DNA of 14,897 nucleotides from Armatimonadota bacterium (GCA_030833025.1 JAURHZ010000026.1:1-14897); one strand, 5' to 3'; positions 1-8,606 are shown, counted from the stretch's first letter. The notes: generated by a model from the sequence alone, not told the origin. Program-made: numbers and translations.

Positions 1-1
1 G

Positions 2-322
2 TTCTTCCAAGCGTTTGACATGCCAACTCCGTTTACCTGTATTGGCAAGCGGACTCAGTCGAATGTTCCCGCACAGGCCCTCGCACTGATGAACAGCCCA
101 TTTGTCCGTGAAATGGCAAACCGCTGGGCAGAGTCCCTGATCAAGGTTCCTGCGGCGGATCGCCTCGATGTCGCGTACACAGCCGCTTACGGCCGTAAGC
201 CAACTGCTAGCGAGACTAAGCTGGCGCTGGAGTTTATCGGCAAGGACATTAATGATTTGAATGCGTGGAAAGACTATTGCCACGTGATGTTCAACGTTAA
301 GGAATTCATTTTTATCCGTTGA
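2..322 (+). CDS. DUF1553 domain protein, C-terminal 106 residues (5' end outside window)
   Basis: The reading frame is open from base 2, so this is the tail of a longer gene and the ATG at 20 is internal. The residues around FDMPTPFTCIGKR, followed by SNVPAQALALMNSPFV, match the conserved C-terminal block of DUF1553 proteins (typically a phrase such as FDxPDPxxxxGRR..T.PxQALxLMN). These proteins usually carry an N-terminal cytochrome-c-like/DUF1549 part and are exported in Planctomycetes and relatives. Their biochemical role is not established. The segment ends with the usual short helical stretch (NVKEFIFIR; the family commonly ends in NxxEFxxxR). The DUF1501 gene follows after 38 bases, which is the usual partner arrangement and indicates co-transcription. 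Family assignment is confident; function is unknown. Confidence 0.9.
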   Translation, partial: FFQAFDMPTPFTCIGKRTQSNVPAQALALMNSPFVREMANRWAESLIKVPAADRLDVAYTAAYGRKPTASETKLALEFIGKDINDLNAWKDYCHVMFNVKEFIFIR

Positions 323-360
323 GACGGGTGATGTGACCACATGAAACTGGAGAAATCACA

Positions 361-1782
361 GTGACTGAAGGCTGTAATAACATCGTGACTCCGTTGTCAC
401 GCCGGGAGCTGCTGGGCCGTGCCGCAAATGGTTTCGGTGCACTAGCGCTCGCGGGGCTTGCCACGGATGACGCCGCACGGGCATCCACAGGCTCGCAAAT
501 CATCACCAAGCTGCACCACAAGCAGCGTGCAAAGCGGGTCATTTTTCTTTATATGGATGGCGGCCCAAGTCAGATGGACACGTTTGACCCAAAGCCACGC
601 CTAACGCTCGACCACGGCAAGCCACTTCCGATGAAGGTGCCCGTCACGCAATTTAACAACAATAACAACCTCCTGAAGTCCCCATGGTCCTTCAAGAAGT
701 ACGGCCAGAGTGGCATCGAGGTCAGTGAGCTCTTTCCCGAGGTCGCACAGTGCGTGGATGATATGTGTATCCTCCGCTCGATGACCAGTAACTTCCCTGA
801 GCATACAAATGCAAACTATTTCCTGCATACGTGCAATGGTAATCAGGGACGCCCAAGCATGGGCGCATGGGTCACATATGGTCTTGGGACGGAGAGTCAG
901 AATCTCCCCGGATTTGTGGTGCTTTCCGGCGGACTGATTCCACCCGGTGGCGCCGACTGTTTTGGCTCAGGCTTCCTGCCGGCAACCTATCAAGGCTCGC
1001 TCTTTAAGGCTGGTGCCAAGCCCGTTTCTAACCTTGAGCGCGGGGAGGCATCGGATGCTGAACAGCTCAAAAAGCTTGATCTCCTGAAGAAGCTAGATAA
1101 GGGCGTCCTTGGTTCTACGGGCAACTCGGGTGCGGTCGAAGCCGCCATTAAGAACTATGAGCTGGCCTTCAAAATGCAGACGGCTGTCCCAGATCTCTAC
1201 GACCTCCGCGGGGAGACGGAAGCCACGAAGCAGCTGTACGGTATCGATCATCAATATGGCCCTACAAGGACATTTGGTACGCAGTGCCTCATGGCGCGTC
1301 GCCTTCTGGAGCGCGGTGTGCGCTTTGTTGAGCTGACGTGTCCAGGAACGGGTCACGACCGCTGGGATCAGCACGGTAACTTGAAGCGCGGACACGAGGA
1401 CAATGCGCGTGCGGTCGACAAACCGATTGCAGGGCTGCTGAAGGACCTCAAGGCACGTGGGATGCTGGATGACACGCTGGTTATTTGGGGTGGTGAGTTT
1501 GGCCGTACTCCAATGGCACAGGGTGGCGATGGCCGCGATCATAACCCGTACGGCTTCACGATGTGGATGGCAGGCGGCGGCGTCAAGGGTGGGATGACGT
1601 ATGGTGCCACAGATGACTGGGGCTACTACGCCGTCGAGAACAAAATGGAAATGTATGACCTCCATGCAACCGTTTTGCACCTGATGGGTGTGGACCACAC
1701 GAAGTTGACGTACCGCTTTGGCGGACGAGATATGCGTCTCACGGATGTACACGGCGTCGTACAAACCAAAATCCTAGCCTAG
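361..1782 (+). CDS. DUF1501 family protein with twin-arginine leader
   Basis: This 473-residue protein starts at GTG 361. A GGAG at 349-352 lies 8 bases upstream and supports that start. Residues 13-17 are SRREL, followed by a hydrophobic alanine/glycine/leucine stretch to about residue 34, which is a Tat-type export signal. The body is typical of DUF1501, an alkaline-phosphatase/sulfatase-like fold: YMDGGPSQMDTFDPKP near residue 65, then a C-terminal block with HDRWDQHGNL, VIWGGEFGRTP and GRDHNPYGF, and finally an MYDLHATVLHLMGVDH segment and a FGGRDMRLTDVHG end, both characteristic of the family. The His and Asp residues in these blocks are the likely metal-binding set by family analogy. 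It forms an operon with the upstream DUF1553 gene and ends at a hairpin terminator. The substrate is unknown for the family. Confidence 0.93.
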   Translation: MTEGCNNIVTPLSRRELLGRAANGFGALALAGLATDDAARASTGSQIITKLHHKQRAKRVIFLYMDGGPSQMDTFDPKPRLTLDHGKPLPMKVPVTQFNNNNNLLKSPWSFKKYGQSGIEVSELFPEVAQCVDDMCILRSMTSNFPEHTNANYFLHTCNGNQGRPSMGAWVTYGLGTESQNLPGFVVLSGGLIPPGGADCFGSGFLPATYQGSLFKAGAKPVSNLERGEASDAEQLKKLDLLKKLDKGVLGSTGNSGAVEAAIKNYELAFKMQTAVPDLYDLRGETEATKQLYGIDHQYGPTRTFGTQCLMARRLLERGVRFVELTCPGTGHDRWDQHGNLKRGHEDNARAVDKPIAGLLKDLKARGMLDDTLVIWGGEFGRTPMAQGGDGRDHNPYGFTMWMAGGGVKGGMTYGATDDWGYYAVENKMEMYDLHATVLHLMGVDHTKLTYRFGGRDMRLTDVHGVVQTKILA

Positions 1783-1810
1783 CTTAGAGCGATAGGCACT
1801 CGCATAAAGA

Positions 1811-1836
1811 AAGCCTCCCGGGAAACTGGGAGGCTT
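1811..1836. terminator. Bidirectional intrinsic terminator between convergent genes
   Basis: AAGCCTCCC (1811-1819) pairs perfectly with GGGAGGCTT (1828-1836) around an 8-base loop. On the plus strand it is followed by GTTTGTG and serves the DUF1501 operon, whose stop is at 1782. On the minus strand it is followed by TCTTTATG and lies 32 bases beyond the stop of the convergent phosphoesterase gene. Both tails are only moderately T-rich, but the 9-bp stem and its placement make a shared terminator likely. Confidence 0.8.
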
Positions 1837-1867
1837 GTTTGTGTACTTTACGCAGAGCTACACAGAC

Positions 1868-4507
1868 TTAGTCGTCATCACCATCTGTATCCGCTACCGG
1901 CCGATAATCCGCCAGTGGGAACGACTTGCCCGGCTTAGTTGCATTCCACACCGCACGCGTAACAATCTGCCCATCCGCGCGGTCTACGTGGTCCCAGTCC
2001 ATCTTGCCGCAGGCGATTGCAAGCTGTTTTGAGATGCCTGTGAGCGTTGCAACCTTCGCATTGAGCTCATCCAAAGGAATACGATTCTGCTTGACCGTGT
2101 ATGGACGCACATCCGCCTTTGTGGTGAAACACTTTGTCAACGGCGTTGCTGTTGCATCGAAGCGGTTGAGCGCGGGCAGACCTAGCACCAGCCCCATCGT
2201 ACGGATAAAGCCAGTGTGGTTGTACTGCTCCGATACGGTTACGCCGCGCCGGGTGTACGGGGAGATACAGAGTGCCGTCGTTCGATGACCATCCACGTGG
2301 TCGATTCCCAGCTGGGAGTCATCCTCGATCACTAAGATCAGTGTTCTGGACCAGAATTTCGATTTGGTGATGCGCTCGACGATACGCCCTAGGGCAAGGT
2401 CATTATCCGCAACGGTCGCTCTAGGAGTTGGTGTGCCTTCCCGTGTGCCGCTTGTGTGGTCATTGGGAAGCAGCATGATGCTCAAATTTGGCATTTTGCC
2501 TTCTGCATCGAAGCGATCCATGTCCTTGATGAAGACATCCGCGCGCCATTGATCAGAGACAACACTTGGGAACCCGATGTATTCAGGATGCAGATAAGGC
2601 CGGATCGTGGCATTGTCCGTCCCGGATGCCATTTTGTAGACCTTACCGCCAGAGCGGTAGTCATCCCAGATTTCTTTCCAGCCACCACGTTTACCGGTTA
2701 CTGTGTTCGTGATAGTTGGTTTGTTGACAAACTCTCCGTAGATACGAAGCGACTTCCCGGCAGCAATGGCAGATGTCCATAGGAATCCCTTTGGGGAATA
2801 CGCGAGTGGATCACCGCCATCGTAAGGATACGAGCGACTATGGGCATCATAGTTCTGCTCGATGTAGCTATTTCCAATAGCGCTGACGGTCCACTGGTGG
2901 CCATCCGCCGAATTCGTACCGCTGGTGTATGTGTTATCGAGGAGTACAAATTCGCGTGCCAGTGCGTGATGGTTTGGGCTGACATCCTCGCCGAACAGAC
3001 ACAGCTTAGGATCGCCATTTCCCTCTTTCATATCCCCGAGGAGGGAGTCATAGGTTTGGTTTTCCTTGATGATGTAGACGACGTGCTCGAAAACGCTTGG
3101 TTCACCAACCCGCTCCGGTACGGGGACAGCTGCGACATCACGTGGAGGCAACGCCGATGCTGCACCGATGTTCCAGCGGTTGTTGGCAGCGACCTGGCGC
3201 GTGTTGCTGTCAAGGTTCTTGCCAGTCAGGGCAGTGAGCGGAACGACTTGGATGGTTCCAATCGTGCCATGCACGTTGTAGGCACCATTTGAGCGCTTTA
3301 CCCGTCCACCGATTCCCTTGGCATTTGCGACGACAAGATTGCCATTTGCGGTGGCAAGTGCGATGGGATACCAACCGGTTGGGATGTAGCCGGTGACTTT
3401 CTGTAAACGAGTTTCGATGATGGCGATGGCATTTGCACCGCCACAGGCCACAGCAATCCGATCTTCGGAAAGAAGGGTTACAGCGGTTGGAATATGGCCG
3501 TAGTCACTATCTGCATTTGGTGCAATGGGCATCCCGACAGGCTGTGGCTCGGCTTTTGTGAGGTCCAGTGTCCAGAGCATGTCGTCATCGGTGCCGGGGA
3601 CGAGCAGTGTCTTTCCATCGGCGGTGAAGCACGCCTTCCCTGGTTGACGAATGCCTGTAATGGTCTGTGTTGCCCGTAGAGCGGCGGTATCGATAATAAC
3701 AACAGAGCCATCTAGGGCGGCATCGGTTGTGGTATCCACGCGCACTGCTGTCCCGGCGCTAAGTGCGTGTGGCTGCGTGAGAGTTGCTACGCGACCACCA
3801 CGGCAGGAAACAGCAAGACGCGTTCCATCTGCCGAAAGTGCAACATGGTACGGAGCGACATCCACGCGGACAGTTCGGGTCACTGTTCCGGTTTCAGTGT
3901 CGATGACGGCGATGGCGTTGCGGATTCCGAGGGCGACAAAGGCGGTTTTGCCATCTGTGGAAACAGCGATGCCGGCAACCTGCGGGTCTTTCAAGCGCTG
4001 CCCGCGACCGGCGAGCCCTGCGGCAATGTCAGGTGCTTCGTCATCCTGAAGGGGCGTGTCGACAACCCACGACGATGTCAACGTTAGGCGCCCATCGCTT
4101 GCGACATCGATAACACTGATTTTCCCACCGGACTGCGCGGCGAGGATACGCTTGCCATCAGGCATCCAGGCGATGCCAAGGGGACCGATTGCGACATTGA
4201 CTTTCCCAAGCGATTCGCCGGCAGCGCTGAAGATGGTCACTCCGCCTTGGCAGAGGGCAGCAAAGCGCTTGCCATCGGGGGAAACGGCGATGTCTTTGGG
4301 ACGGCTGCCTGAAATGGTGATTACGTTACCAATGGGTGTAACGAGCTGATTGGTCGGGGTGCTGGCAAAGCCTTTGCGGAGGGTGTCCTCGCCAACGAGG
4401 AGCGGTTTATCAGCCGTAACTACGCTTCGGATTCCAAGAGCGGTAAGACTGGTGAGCGAAATGGTCGCAAGCGTTGCGGCGGTGGGAAGCGCGCGGTGAA
4501 AGTTCAT
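1868..4507 (-). CDS. Exported YVTN beta-propeller / phosphoesterase (alkaline phosphatase superfamily)
   Basis: This 879-residue protein has a short N-terminal hydrophobic stretch resembling a Sec signal peptide. Residues of about 45-430 form an YncE-like seven-bladed propeller, seen as repeated phrases such as DIAVSPDGKRFAAL, GIAWMPDGKRILAA and AVIDTETGTV. The C-terminal half is a phosphoesterase domain (PF04185-type). It has E482-N-Q-T-Y-D487, where Asn/Thr lie at the usual metal and nucleophile site, then PNHHALAREFVLLDN and SADGHQW, the E728-D-D metal motif and D736-H-V-D-G-H-R742. The domain order is that of the annotated 'bifunctional YncE family/alkaline phosphatase family' proteins. 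The substrate is unknown; a phosphodiester or phosphomonoester outside the membrane is the inference. An in-frame ATG at 4528 lies 7 codons upstream. I prefer 4507 because GGAG (4520-4523) precedes it, although the 12-base spacing is long. The C-terminus is very acidic (DTDGDDD). Confidence 0.88.
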   Translation of the reverse strand: MNFHRALPTAATLATISLTSLTALGIRSVVTADKPLLVGEDTLRKGFASTPTNQLVTPIGNVITISGSRPKDIAVSPDGKRFAALCQGGVTIFSAAGESLGKVNVAIGPLGIAWMPDGKRILAAQSGGKISVIDVASDGRLTLTSSWVVDTPLQDDEAPDIAAGLAGRGQRLKDPQVAGIAVSTDGKTAFVALGIRNAIAVIDTETGTVTRTVRVDVAPYHVALSADGTRLAVSCRGGRVATLTQPHALSAGTAVRVDTTTDAALDGSVVIIDTAALRATQTITGIRQPGKACFTADGKTLLVPGTDDDMLWTLDLTKAEPQPVGMPIAPNADSDYGHIPTAVTLLSEDRIAVACGGANAIAIIETRLQKVTGYIPTGWYPIALATANGNLVVANAKGIGGRVKRSNGAYNVHGTIGTIQVVPLTALTGKNLDSNTRQVAANNRWNIGAASALPPRDVAAVPVPERVGEPSVFEHVVYIIKENQTYDSLLGDMKEGNGDPKLCLFGEDVSPNHHALAREFVLLDNTYTSGTNSADGHQWTVSAIGNSYIEQNYDAHSRSYPYDGGDPLAYSPKGFLWTSAIAAGKSLRIYGEFVNKPTITNTVTGKRGGWKEIWDDYRSGGKVYKMASGTDNATIRPYLHPEYIGFPSVVSDQWRADVFIKDMDRFDAEGKMPNLSIMLLPNDHTSGTREGTPTPRATVADNDLALGRIVERITKSKFWSRTLILVIEDDSQLGIDHVDGHRTTALCISPYTRRGVTVSEQYNHTGFIRTMGLVLGLPALNRFDATATPLTKCFTTKADVRPYTVKQNRIPLDELNAKVATLTGISKQLAIACGKMDWDHVDRADGQIVTRAVWNATKPGKSFPLADYRPVADTDGDDD

Positions 4508-4600
4508 CGGTCTGCAGGTCTCCAGCATCTGATATTCTGCCCAAGTAGCGCCACGTCTGACACGTAGTTATGCAGGTGCGCAGCTTGGATGTATCTTACA

Positions 4601-4605
4601 AGGAG
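4601..4605 (+). promoter_or_regulatory. Ribosome binding site deciding the start of the PARG/NTF2-like gene
   Basis: AGGAG at 4601-4605 lies 7 bases before the ATG at 4613. The in-frame ATG at 4589 has no comparable site upstream, and the AGGAG would fall inside its coding region. The start at 4613 is therefore preferred. Confidence 0.75.
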
Positions 4606-4612
4606 TTTGTGG

Positions 4613-6004
4613 ATGTCACGTTATGTCGCCAATCCGGTACAGGATTCGGAGGAGCAAGCTGCTCATAACTATCAGGTGTGCCAAATCGAGAAGCCGCGTG
4701 CCGCAAAGCTCGCAGCAGAAACTGTGGCCATCTGGAGCACTGGGACCTACATTGCAGCAACTGGTGAAGCGGTCGATCTCCGCACCGCGATTGCAAAATG
4801 TGCGGCATCAACTCTGTCCATCCCCCCTCTGCGCGAGCTAACCCGGGCACCACATAACCCAATGATCGAGCAAACCTTGATTTCTGTCGTCAATACAACG
4901 ACACAGGCCGCGGCACGGGTCCTCCGTGAACATGGCCACTCAGTCCTCGCGCTGAACTTCGCGAATGGTACGCATCCTGGCGGCTGGTTTCTCGATGGTG
5001 GCCGCACACAAGAGGAAGCACTGTGCCGCGATAGCCTCCTCTATGGGACCCTCCTCGGTCACGAAATGTACGATGTCCACAAGACGATGCCATACGAAGA
5101 TGCGAGTGACTGGTGCATTGTTTCGCGCGATGTTCCATTTATCCGCGATGAGAACAGCGAGCTGATGGCCTATCCGTGGGTCTGCGATGTCGTAACGTGC
5201 GCGGCTCCGATTAGTTCGCCTTACCGCGATGCGCATTGCCGGGAGCTATTCCGCAAACGTATCCACCGGCTTCTAGAGGTCGCAGCATCGATTGGCTACA
5301 CAGGGCTGGTTCTCGGTGCGTGGGGCTGTGGGATGTTTGGAAACGACCCGGCATCGACAGCAGCGACATTCCGTGAGCTACTTGAGGGTGAATTCGATGG
5401 ATGCTTTGGGGAAGTGGTCTTTGCGGTCACTGACTGGTCGCCGGAGCGGAAGTTCCTCGGTCCCTTTGCAGCAGCACTCACAACTAACTGTGAACAACTT
5501 CCAGCATTTGCTAATAGCGTGATTCAGCGCCGCCAGCCAGTCGAAATGCCAACAAGTCTGGTTGCCGATGATGCTAACCGGGTACAGCTGATGGCTTGTG
5601 CCGCTTACGCAGCAACACTGAATACCTTTGACATTTCCCAGCTGGAGCCTTGGCTACACGATGATCTCTTGGCTACATCCAGTGCTACCTGTGCCGAGCG
5701 TCATGGAAAAGCGGACTATGTCGGCTATTACTCCCAGATTCTTGCAGGCTGGTCACAACAGCTGACCGTGGCGATTCCGGCTCGTGTCGCTGAGATCGGT
5801 TGGCACTATGACCGTCTTTCTTGGTGCGTCCTCATCCATGGGAACGGCGATGAAGGCGTGACAAATGTCTGGATTCCAACCATGGATGGTGATTTAGTTC
5901 ATCAAATTTACGTGGAAACTAGTTTTGCGATTGGTCCGGTTGTCGCGACGAGCATTTACGCCAGCGGCGGTGTGAATGATATCAGCCACCTCCTCGGTGT
6001 CTAA
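4613..6004 (+). CDS. Bacterial-type PARG macrodomain (TIGR02452-like) fused to a C-terminal NTF2-like domain
   Basis: This 463-residue protein has no signal peptide and is presumably cytoplasmic. Residues of about 25-290 match the microbial PARG family (TIGR02452/DUF2263 N-terminal region followed by a macrodomain). The key block reads LNFANGTHPGGWFLDGGRTQ then EEALCRDSLLY. Its Q133-E134-E135 is the catalytic glutamate pair that attacks the ribose-ribose or ribose-protein bond of ADP-ribose modifications. The glycine loop is GGW at 123-125 instead of the usual GGG. GAWGCGMFGNDP (235-246) is the second phosphate-binding loop. Residues of about 310-463 are an extra domain; the phrases AYAATLNTFDISQLEPWLHDD, HGKADYVGYYSQIL and a run of beta strands resemble an NTF2/SnoaL-like fold. 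Such a fusion is not part of the standard TIGR02452 protein. The PARG assignment is confident, the NTF2-like assignment moderate. The gene is divergent from the preceding phosphoesterase with about 105 bases between starts. Confidence 0.85.
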   Translation: MSRYVANPVQDSEEQAAHNYQVCQIEKPRAAKLAAETVAIWSTGTYIAATGEAVDLRTAIAKCAASTLSIPPLRELTRAPHNPMIEQTLISVVNTTTQAAARVLREHGHSVLALNFANGTHPGGWFLDGGRTQEEALCRDSLLYGTLLGHEMYDVHKTMPYEDASDWCIVSRDVPFIRDENSELMAYPWVCDVVTCAAPISSPYRDAHCRELFRKRIHRLLEVAASIGYTGLVLGAWGCGMFGNDPASTAATFRELLEGEFDGCFGEVVFAVTDWSPERKFLGPFAAALTTNCEQLPAFANSVIQRRQPVEMPTSLVADDANRVQLMACAAYAATLNTFDISQLEPWLHDDLLATSSATCAERHGKADYVGYYSQILAGWSQQLTVAIPARVAEIGWHYDRLSWCVLIHGNGDEGVTNVWIPTMDGDLVHQIYVETSFAIGPVVATSIYASGGVNDISHLLGV

Positions 6005-6069
6005 GTGTGGTGATGGATACCTGTTGATGTGGCATTTGTGTGTTATGTCCTCCTAATGTAAAGGCATGA

Positions 6070-6092
6070 GGCTCCTCTGCTATAGTGGAGCC
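6070..6092. repeat. Inverted repeat abutting the start codon and enclosing the -10-like hexamer
   Basis: GGCTCC (6070-6075) and GGAGCC (6087-6092) are perfect complements separated by 11 bases, and that loop ends in TATAGT. The right arm occupies exactly the space between the -10-like box and ATG 6093. It could be an operator on DNA, or an RNA hairpin blocking ATG 6093 in any transcript that begins further upstream. A 6-bp repeat can arise by chance, so function is only a suggestion. Confidence 0.4.
6081..6086 (+). promoter_or_regulatory. Candidate -10 box of a leaderless promoter (TATAGT)
   Basis: TATAGT matches the -10 consensus at five of six positions and is followed by 6 bases and then ATG 6093. 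A transcript starting at the normal distance would begin at or next to the start codon. No usable Shine-Dalgarno sits at that ATG, because the GGAG at 6087-6090 is only 2 bases away. I see no good -35 element 16-18 bases upstream. Confidence 0.45.
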
Positions 6093-8606
6093 ATGAAGCC
6101 ATCTATTCCCGGAATTGCTCCATTCGTTGCTATCAGCGCAATCGCAGGTGTCGCAGCGGCAGGTATCCCGACGCCGGTCAAAGTCGGTGAAATCGTTAAC
6201 GGTGGTGTGGTTGTCCCGACAGGGGATGTCATTAAGCCTGCTGGTACATCGTTACTAATCGATCGTCGGCCGGTCGCCACATTGCTTAGTGCTACGGGTG
6301 AGACGATTTACGTCCGCGACAATGAGGGCCTCACGGTCATCAATGTTGCCAAGATGGAAGTTACATCGAGGGTTAAGCTCGGCGGTTCTGGGCTTGGCGG
6401 GATGGTGGTCAACGAACAAGAGACGCGGCTTTACACGAGCAATGCGACAAATGGCGTTGATGAGGTTGACATTACGCTGCCTCAGCCTAAGGTGCTGCGC
6501 ACGTTGACGGTGCCCGCTGGCGCAGCTGGTGTCGCGTACCCAGCTGGACTCGCGTTGGATGCTGAACACATTTACGTAGCCGCTAATCGTTCCAATGCCA
6601 TCCATGCCATCGATCTTGAATCTGGAAACGTTTCTTCGACCGTAGCGACATCCCCTGCCCCGGTAGGCATCCGCATAATTGGCGATAGGTTGTGGGTGAG
6701 CTGCTGGGGGCGTACACCCGCACTTAAAGAGCGCTTAGCGGATTCTAGCAAGACAAAGGTAGCCGTTGATGAGCGTGGAATTAGCACAGGCGGCATGGTC
6801 GAGTCGTTTACTGCACCTCCCGGTGGAGACACAGCCCCTCGCAAACTGACATCGACACCTGTTCCCGCACAGCCAGGGGATATGATTGCGCTGACCGAGA
6901 GGAATAGTATTGCCGTTGCCTGTGCGGATGGAGACCAGATAATGCAGGTTTCCGCGGCGGGCGACTTGAAGGTGCTTTGGAATACCGGCCGGCATGAAGC
7001 TCCGACATCGATTATTGATCTCCCTGATGACCGCGTAGCTATCACTCTGGGCGGTGCGAACAAGGTCGTGGTGCTGAACAAATCCACATGGAAACCGGAA
7101 GTCGAATACGCGACCGGTTGGTATCCTCTCGCCGTGGCTGGGAATCGGAACAACCTGGCGGTCGTGAGCGCAAAGGGCATCGGCTCGCGCGGTCGCGACA
7201 TCGCAACGGACACGTATGGACGTATCGCGAAGAGTGAGCCCGCGCGTGTCGATGTGAGTCCAGCCGAACGCATCCGCAAAAATGTCTACCAGTTCACAGG
7301 GTTGGTTCAGAATATCGACCGCACTAAAGACACGGGTAAAGCATTCAAAGCAGCGGTAGCCGATAAGCAAGCGAAAATCAACTACCCAGCCTTCAAGCAT
7401 GTCATTTATGTCATTAAGGAAAACCGGACATACGACCATGTGTTTGGCGATGTAAAGGGTGCAAATGGCGACCCGAATCTGTGCTTGTACGGTGAGAAAA
7501 TCACTCCAAACCATCACAAGCTTGCCAGCGAGTTTGTGCTTTTAGACAACTATTACTGCAATGGTGTTCTGAGCGCAGATGGCCATTCGTGGACGACCGA
7601 GGGCAACGCTACCAGCTTTTTTGAGCGGTCATTTGGTGGCTGGACGCGGTCATACCCATACGGTGATGAACCATTAGCCATCTCCCAAACGGGGCATATC
7701 TGGGATGCGGCCATTGCTGCCGGGAAGTCTTATCTAAACTTTGGCGAGTATGACACCGCGGGGATGCCTCGTGGTGAGACCTATGCCAGCTTGCTTCGCA
7801 AGACGCAGCAAGGTTTGCCGCTTCCTGAGTCTAGCCAGCTCATTGGCATCGAGCGTGTCCGTCAGCACAGTGTAAGATTGTTCCCCGGCTGGAACATGAA
7901 CATCCCGGACTTGCTACGCATCCGTGTGTTCAAGGAAACCTTTGCAAAGCTTGTTGCAAAGCAGCAGGTACCAAATCTGATGACGGTCTACCTCCCACAG
8001 GATCACACAAGCGGGTCAGGTACAGGGGCCCCAACGCCAGCGGCGCACGTTGCGGACAACGATGCCGCTCTTGGCCAGCTTGTTGAGACAGTGAGCAAGA
8101 GTCCGGTTTGGAAGGATACGGTCATTTTTGTCGTTGAGGATGACCCACAGGATGGCGTTGACCACGTAGATGGTCACCGCTCTGTCTGTCTCGTTATCAG
8201 CCCACGTACGCGCAAACTCGGCGTGAATTCCACGTTCTACAATCAGGGGTCGGTGCTTCGAACCATTAAGGGTATTCTCGGGGCTAAAGGCCTTACACGT
8301 ACCGAAGCGCTCTCGACGCCACTTTCAGCTTGCTTTGGTCCAAAAGTAGATCTACGCCCCTATCAGGCGATGCCTGCGCAGATAGACCTCTTCGCCACGA
8401 ATCAGAAATCTGTTTCAAACGTGTCCTTTGACCTTTCAAAGCCTGACCGGGTGCCAGAGGATAGGTTTAATCGGGACCAATGGGCGGTGATGCGTCCCAA
8501 CAGGCCTTACCCGGCGGAACTTGCTGGTGCGCATGGCCGCGGACTTAAGGCGCTGGGTTTACGTGCAGACACCAAGGGCGGCGGTATCGCCGAGGTCGAC
8601 GATTGA
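6093..8606 (+). CDS. Second exported YVTN beta-propeller / phosphoesterase (paralogue of the 1868-4507 gene)
   Basis: This 837-residue protein begins with a signal-peptide-like segment (MKPSIPGIAPFVAISAIAG, then AAAG). A YVTN-type propeller of about residues 35-400 follows, with phrases such as LLSATGETIYVRDNEGLTVI, GLALDAEHIYVAANRSNAIH and ATGWYPLAVAG. The phosphoesterase domain carries E443-N-R-T-Y-D448, PNHHKLASEFVLLDN, SADGHSW, E682-D-D684 and D690-H-V-D-G-H-R696. These are the same landmarks and order as in the 1868-4507 gene, so the two are paralogues but clearly diverged. The start at 6093 is chosen because it begins directly with a signal peptide and follows a TATAGT box. An in-frame ATG at 6066 is possible and would add 9 residues. 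The protein is presumably periplasmic or cell-surface with a metal-dependent phosphohydrolase activity; the substrate is unknown. It ends only 5 bases from the convergent PARG-like gene, with no terminator between them. Confidence 0.88.
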   Translation: MKPSIPGIAPFVAISAIAGVAAAGIPTPVKVGEIVNGGVVVPTGDVIKPAGTSLLIDRRPVATLLSATGETIYVRDNEGLTVINVAKMEVTSRVKLGGSGLGGMVVNEQETRLYTSNATNGVDEVDITLPQPKVLRTLTVPAGAAGVAYPAGLALDAEHIYVAANRSNAIHAIDLESGNVSSTVATSPAPVGIRIIGDRLWVSCWGRTPALKERLADSSKTKVAVDERGISTGGMVESFTAPPGGDTAPRKLTSTPVPAQPGDMIALTERNSIAVACADGDQIMQVSAAGDLKVLWNTGRHEAPTSIIDLPDDRVAITLGGANKVVVLNKSTWKPEVEYATGWYPLAVAGNRNNLAVVSAKGIGSRGRDIATDTYGRIAKSEPARVDVSPAERIRKNVYQFTGLVQNIDRTKDTGKAFKAAVADKQAKINYPAFKHVIYVIKENRTYDHVFGDVKGANGDPNLCLYGEKITPNHHKLASEFVLLDNYYCNGVLSADGHSWTTEGNATSFFERSFGGWTRSYPYGDEPLAISQTGHIWDAAIAAGKSYLNFGEYDTAGMPRGETYASLLRKTQQGLPLPESSQLIGIERVRQHSVRLFPGWNMNIPDLLRIRVFKETFAKLVAKQQVPNLMTVYLPQDHTSGSGTGAPTPAAHVADNDAALGQLVETVSKSPVWKDTVIFVVEDDPQDGVDHVDGHRSVCLVISPRTRKLGVNSTFYNQGSVLRTIKGILGAKGLTRTEALSTPLSACFGPKVDLRPYQAMPAQIDLFATNQKSVSNVSFDLSKPDRVPEDRFNRDQWAVMRPNRPYPAELAGAHGRGLKALGLRADTKGGGIAEVDD

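Noticed and set aside
341..364. Seven-codon ORF whose TGA overlaps the GTG start of the DUF1501 gene
   Set aside because: It has no ribosome binding site of its own and its bases include the GGAG of the DUF1501 gene; it is most likely accidental.
4589..4612. Upstream in-frame ATG for the PARG/NTF2-like gene
   Set aside because: The AGGAG at 4601-4605 is placed for ATG 4613 and would be coding if 4589 were used; the extra eight residues show no family similarity.
6066..6092. Upstream in-frame ATG of the second phosphoesterase
   Set aside because: It adds nine residues before an otherwise normal signal peptide. The hexamer before it (TAATGT) is a poorer -10 match than TATAGT before 6093. It is not excluded.
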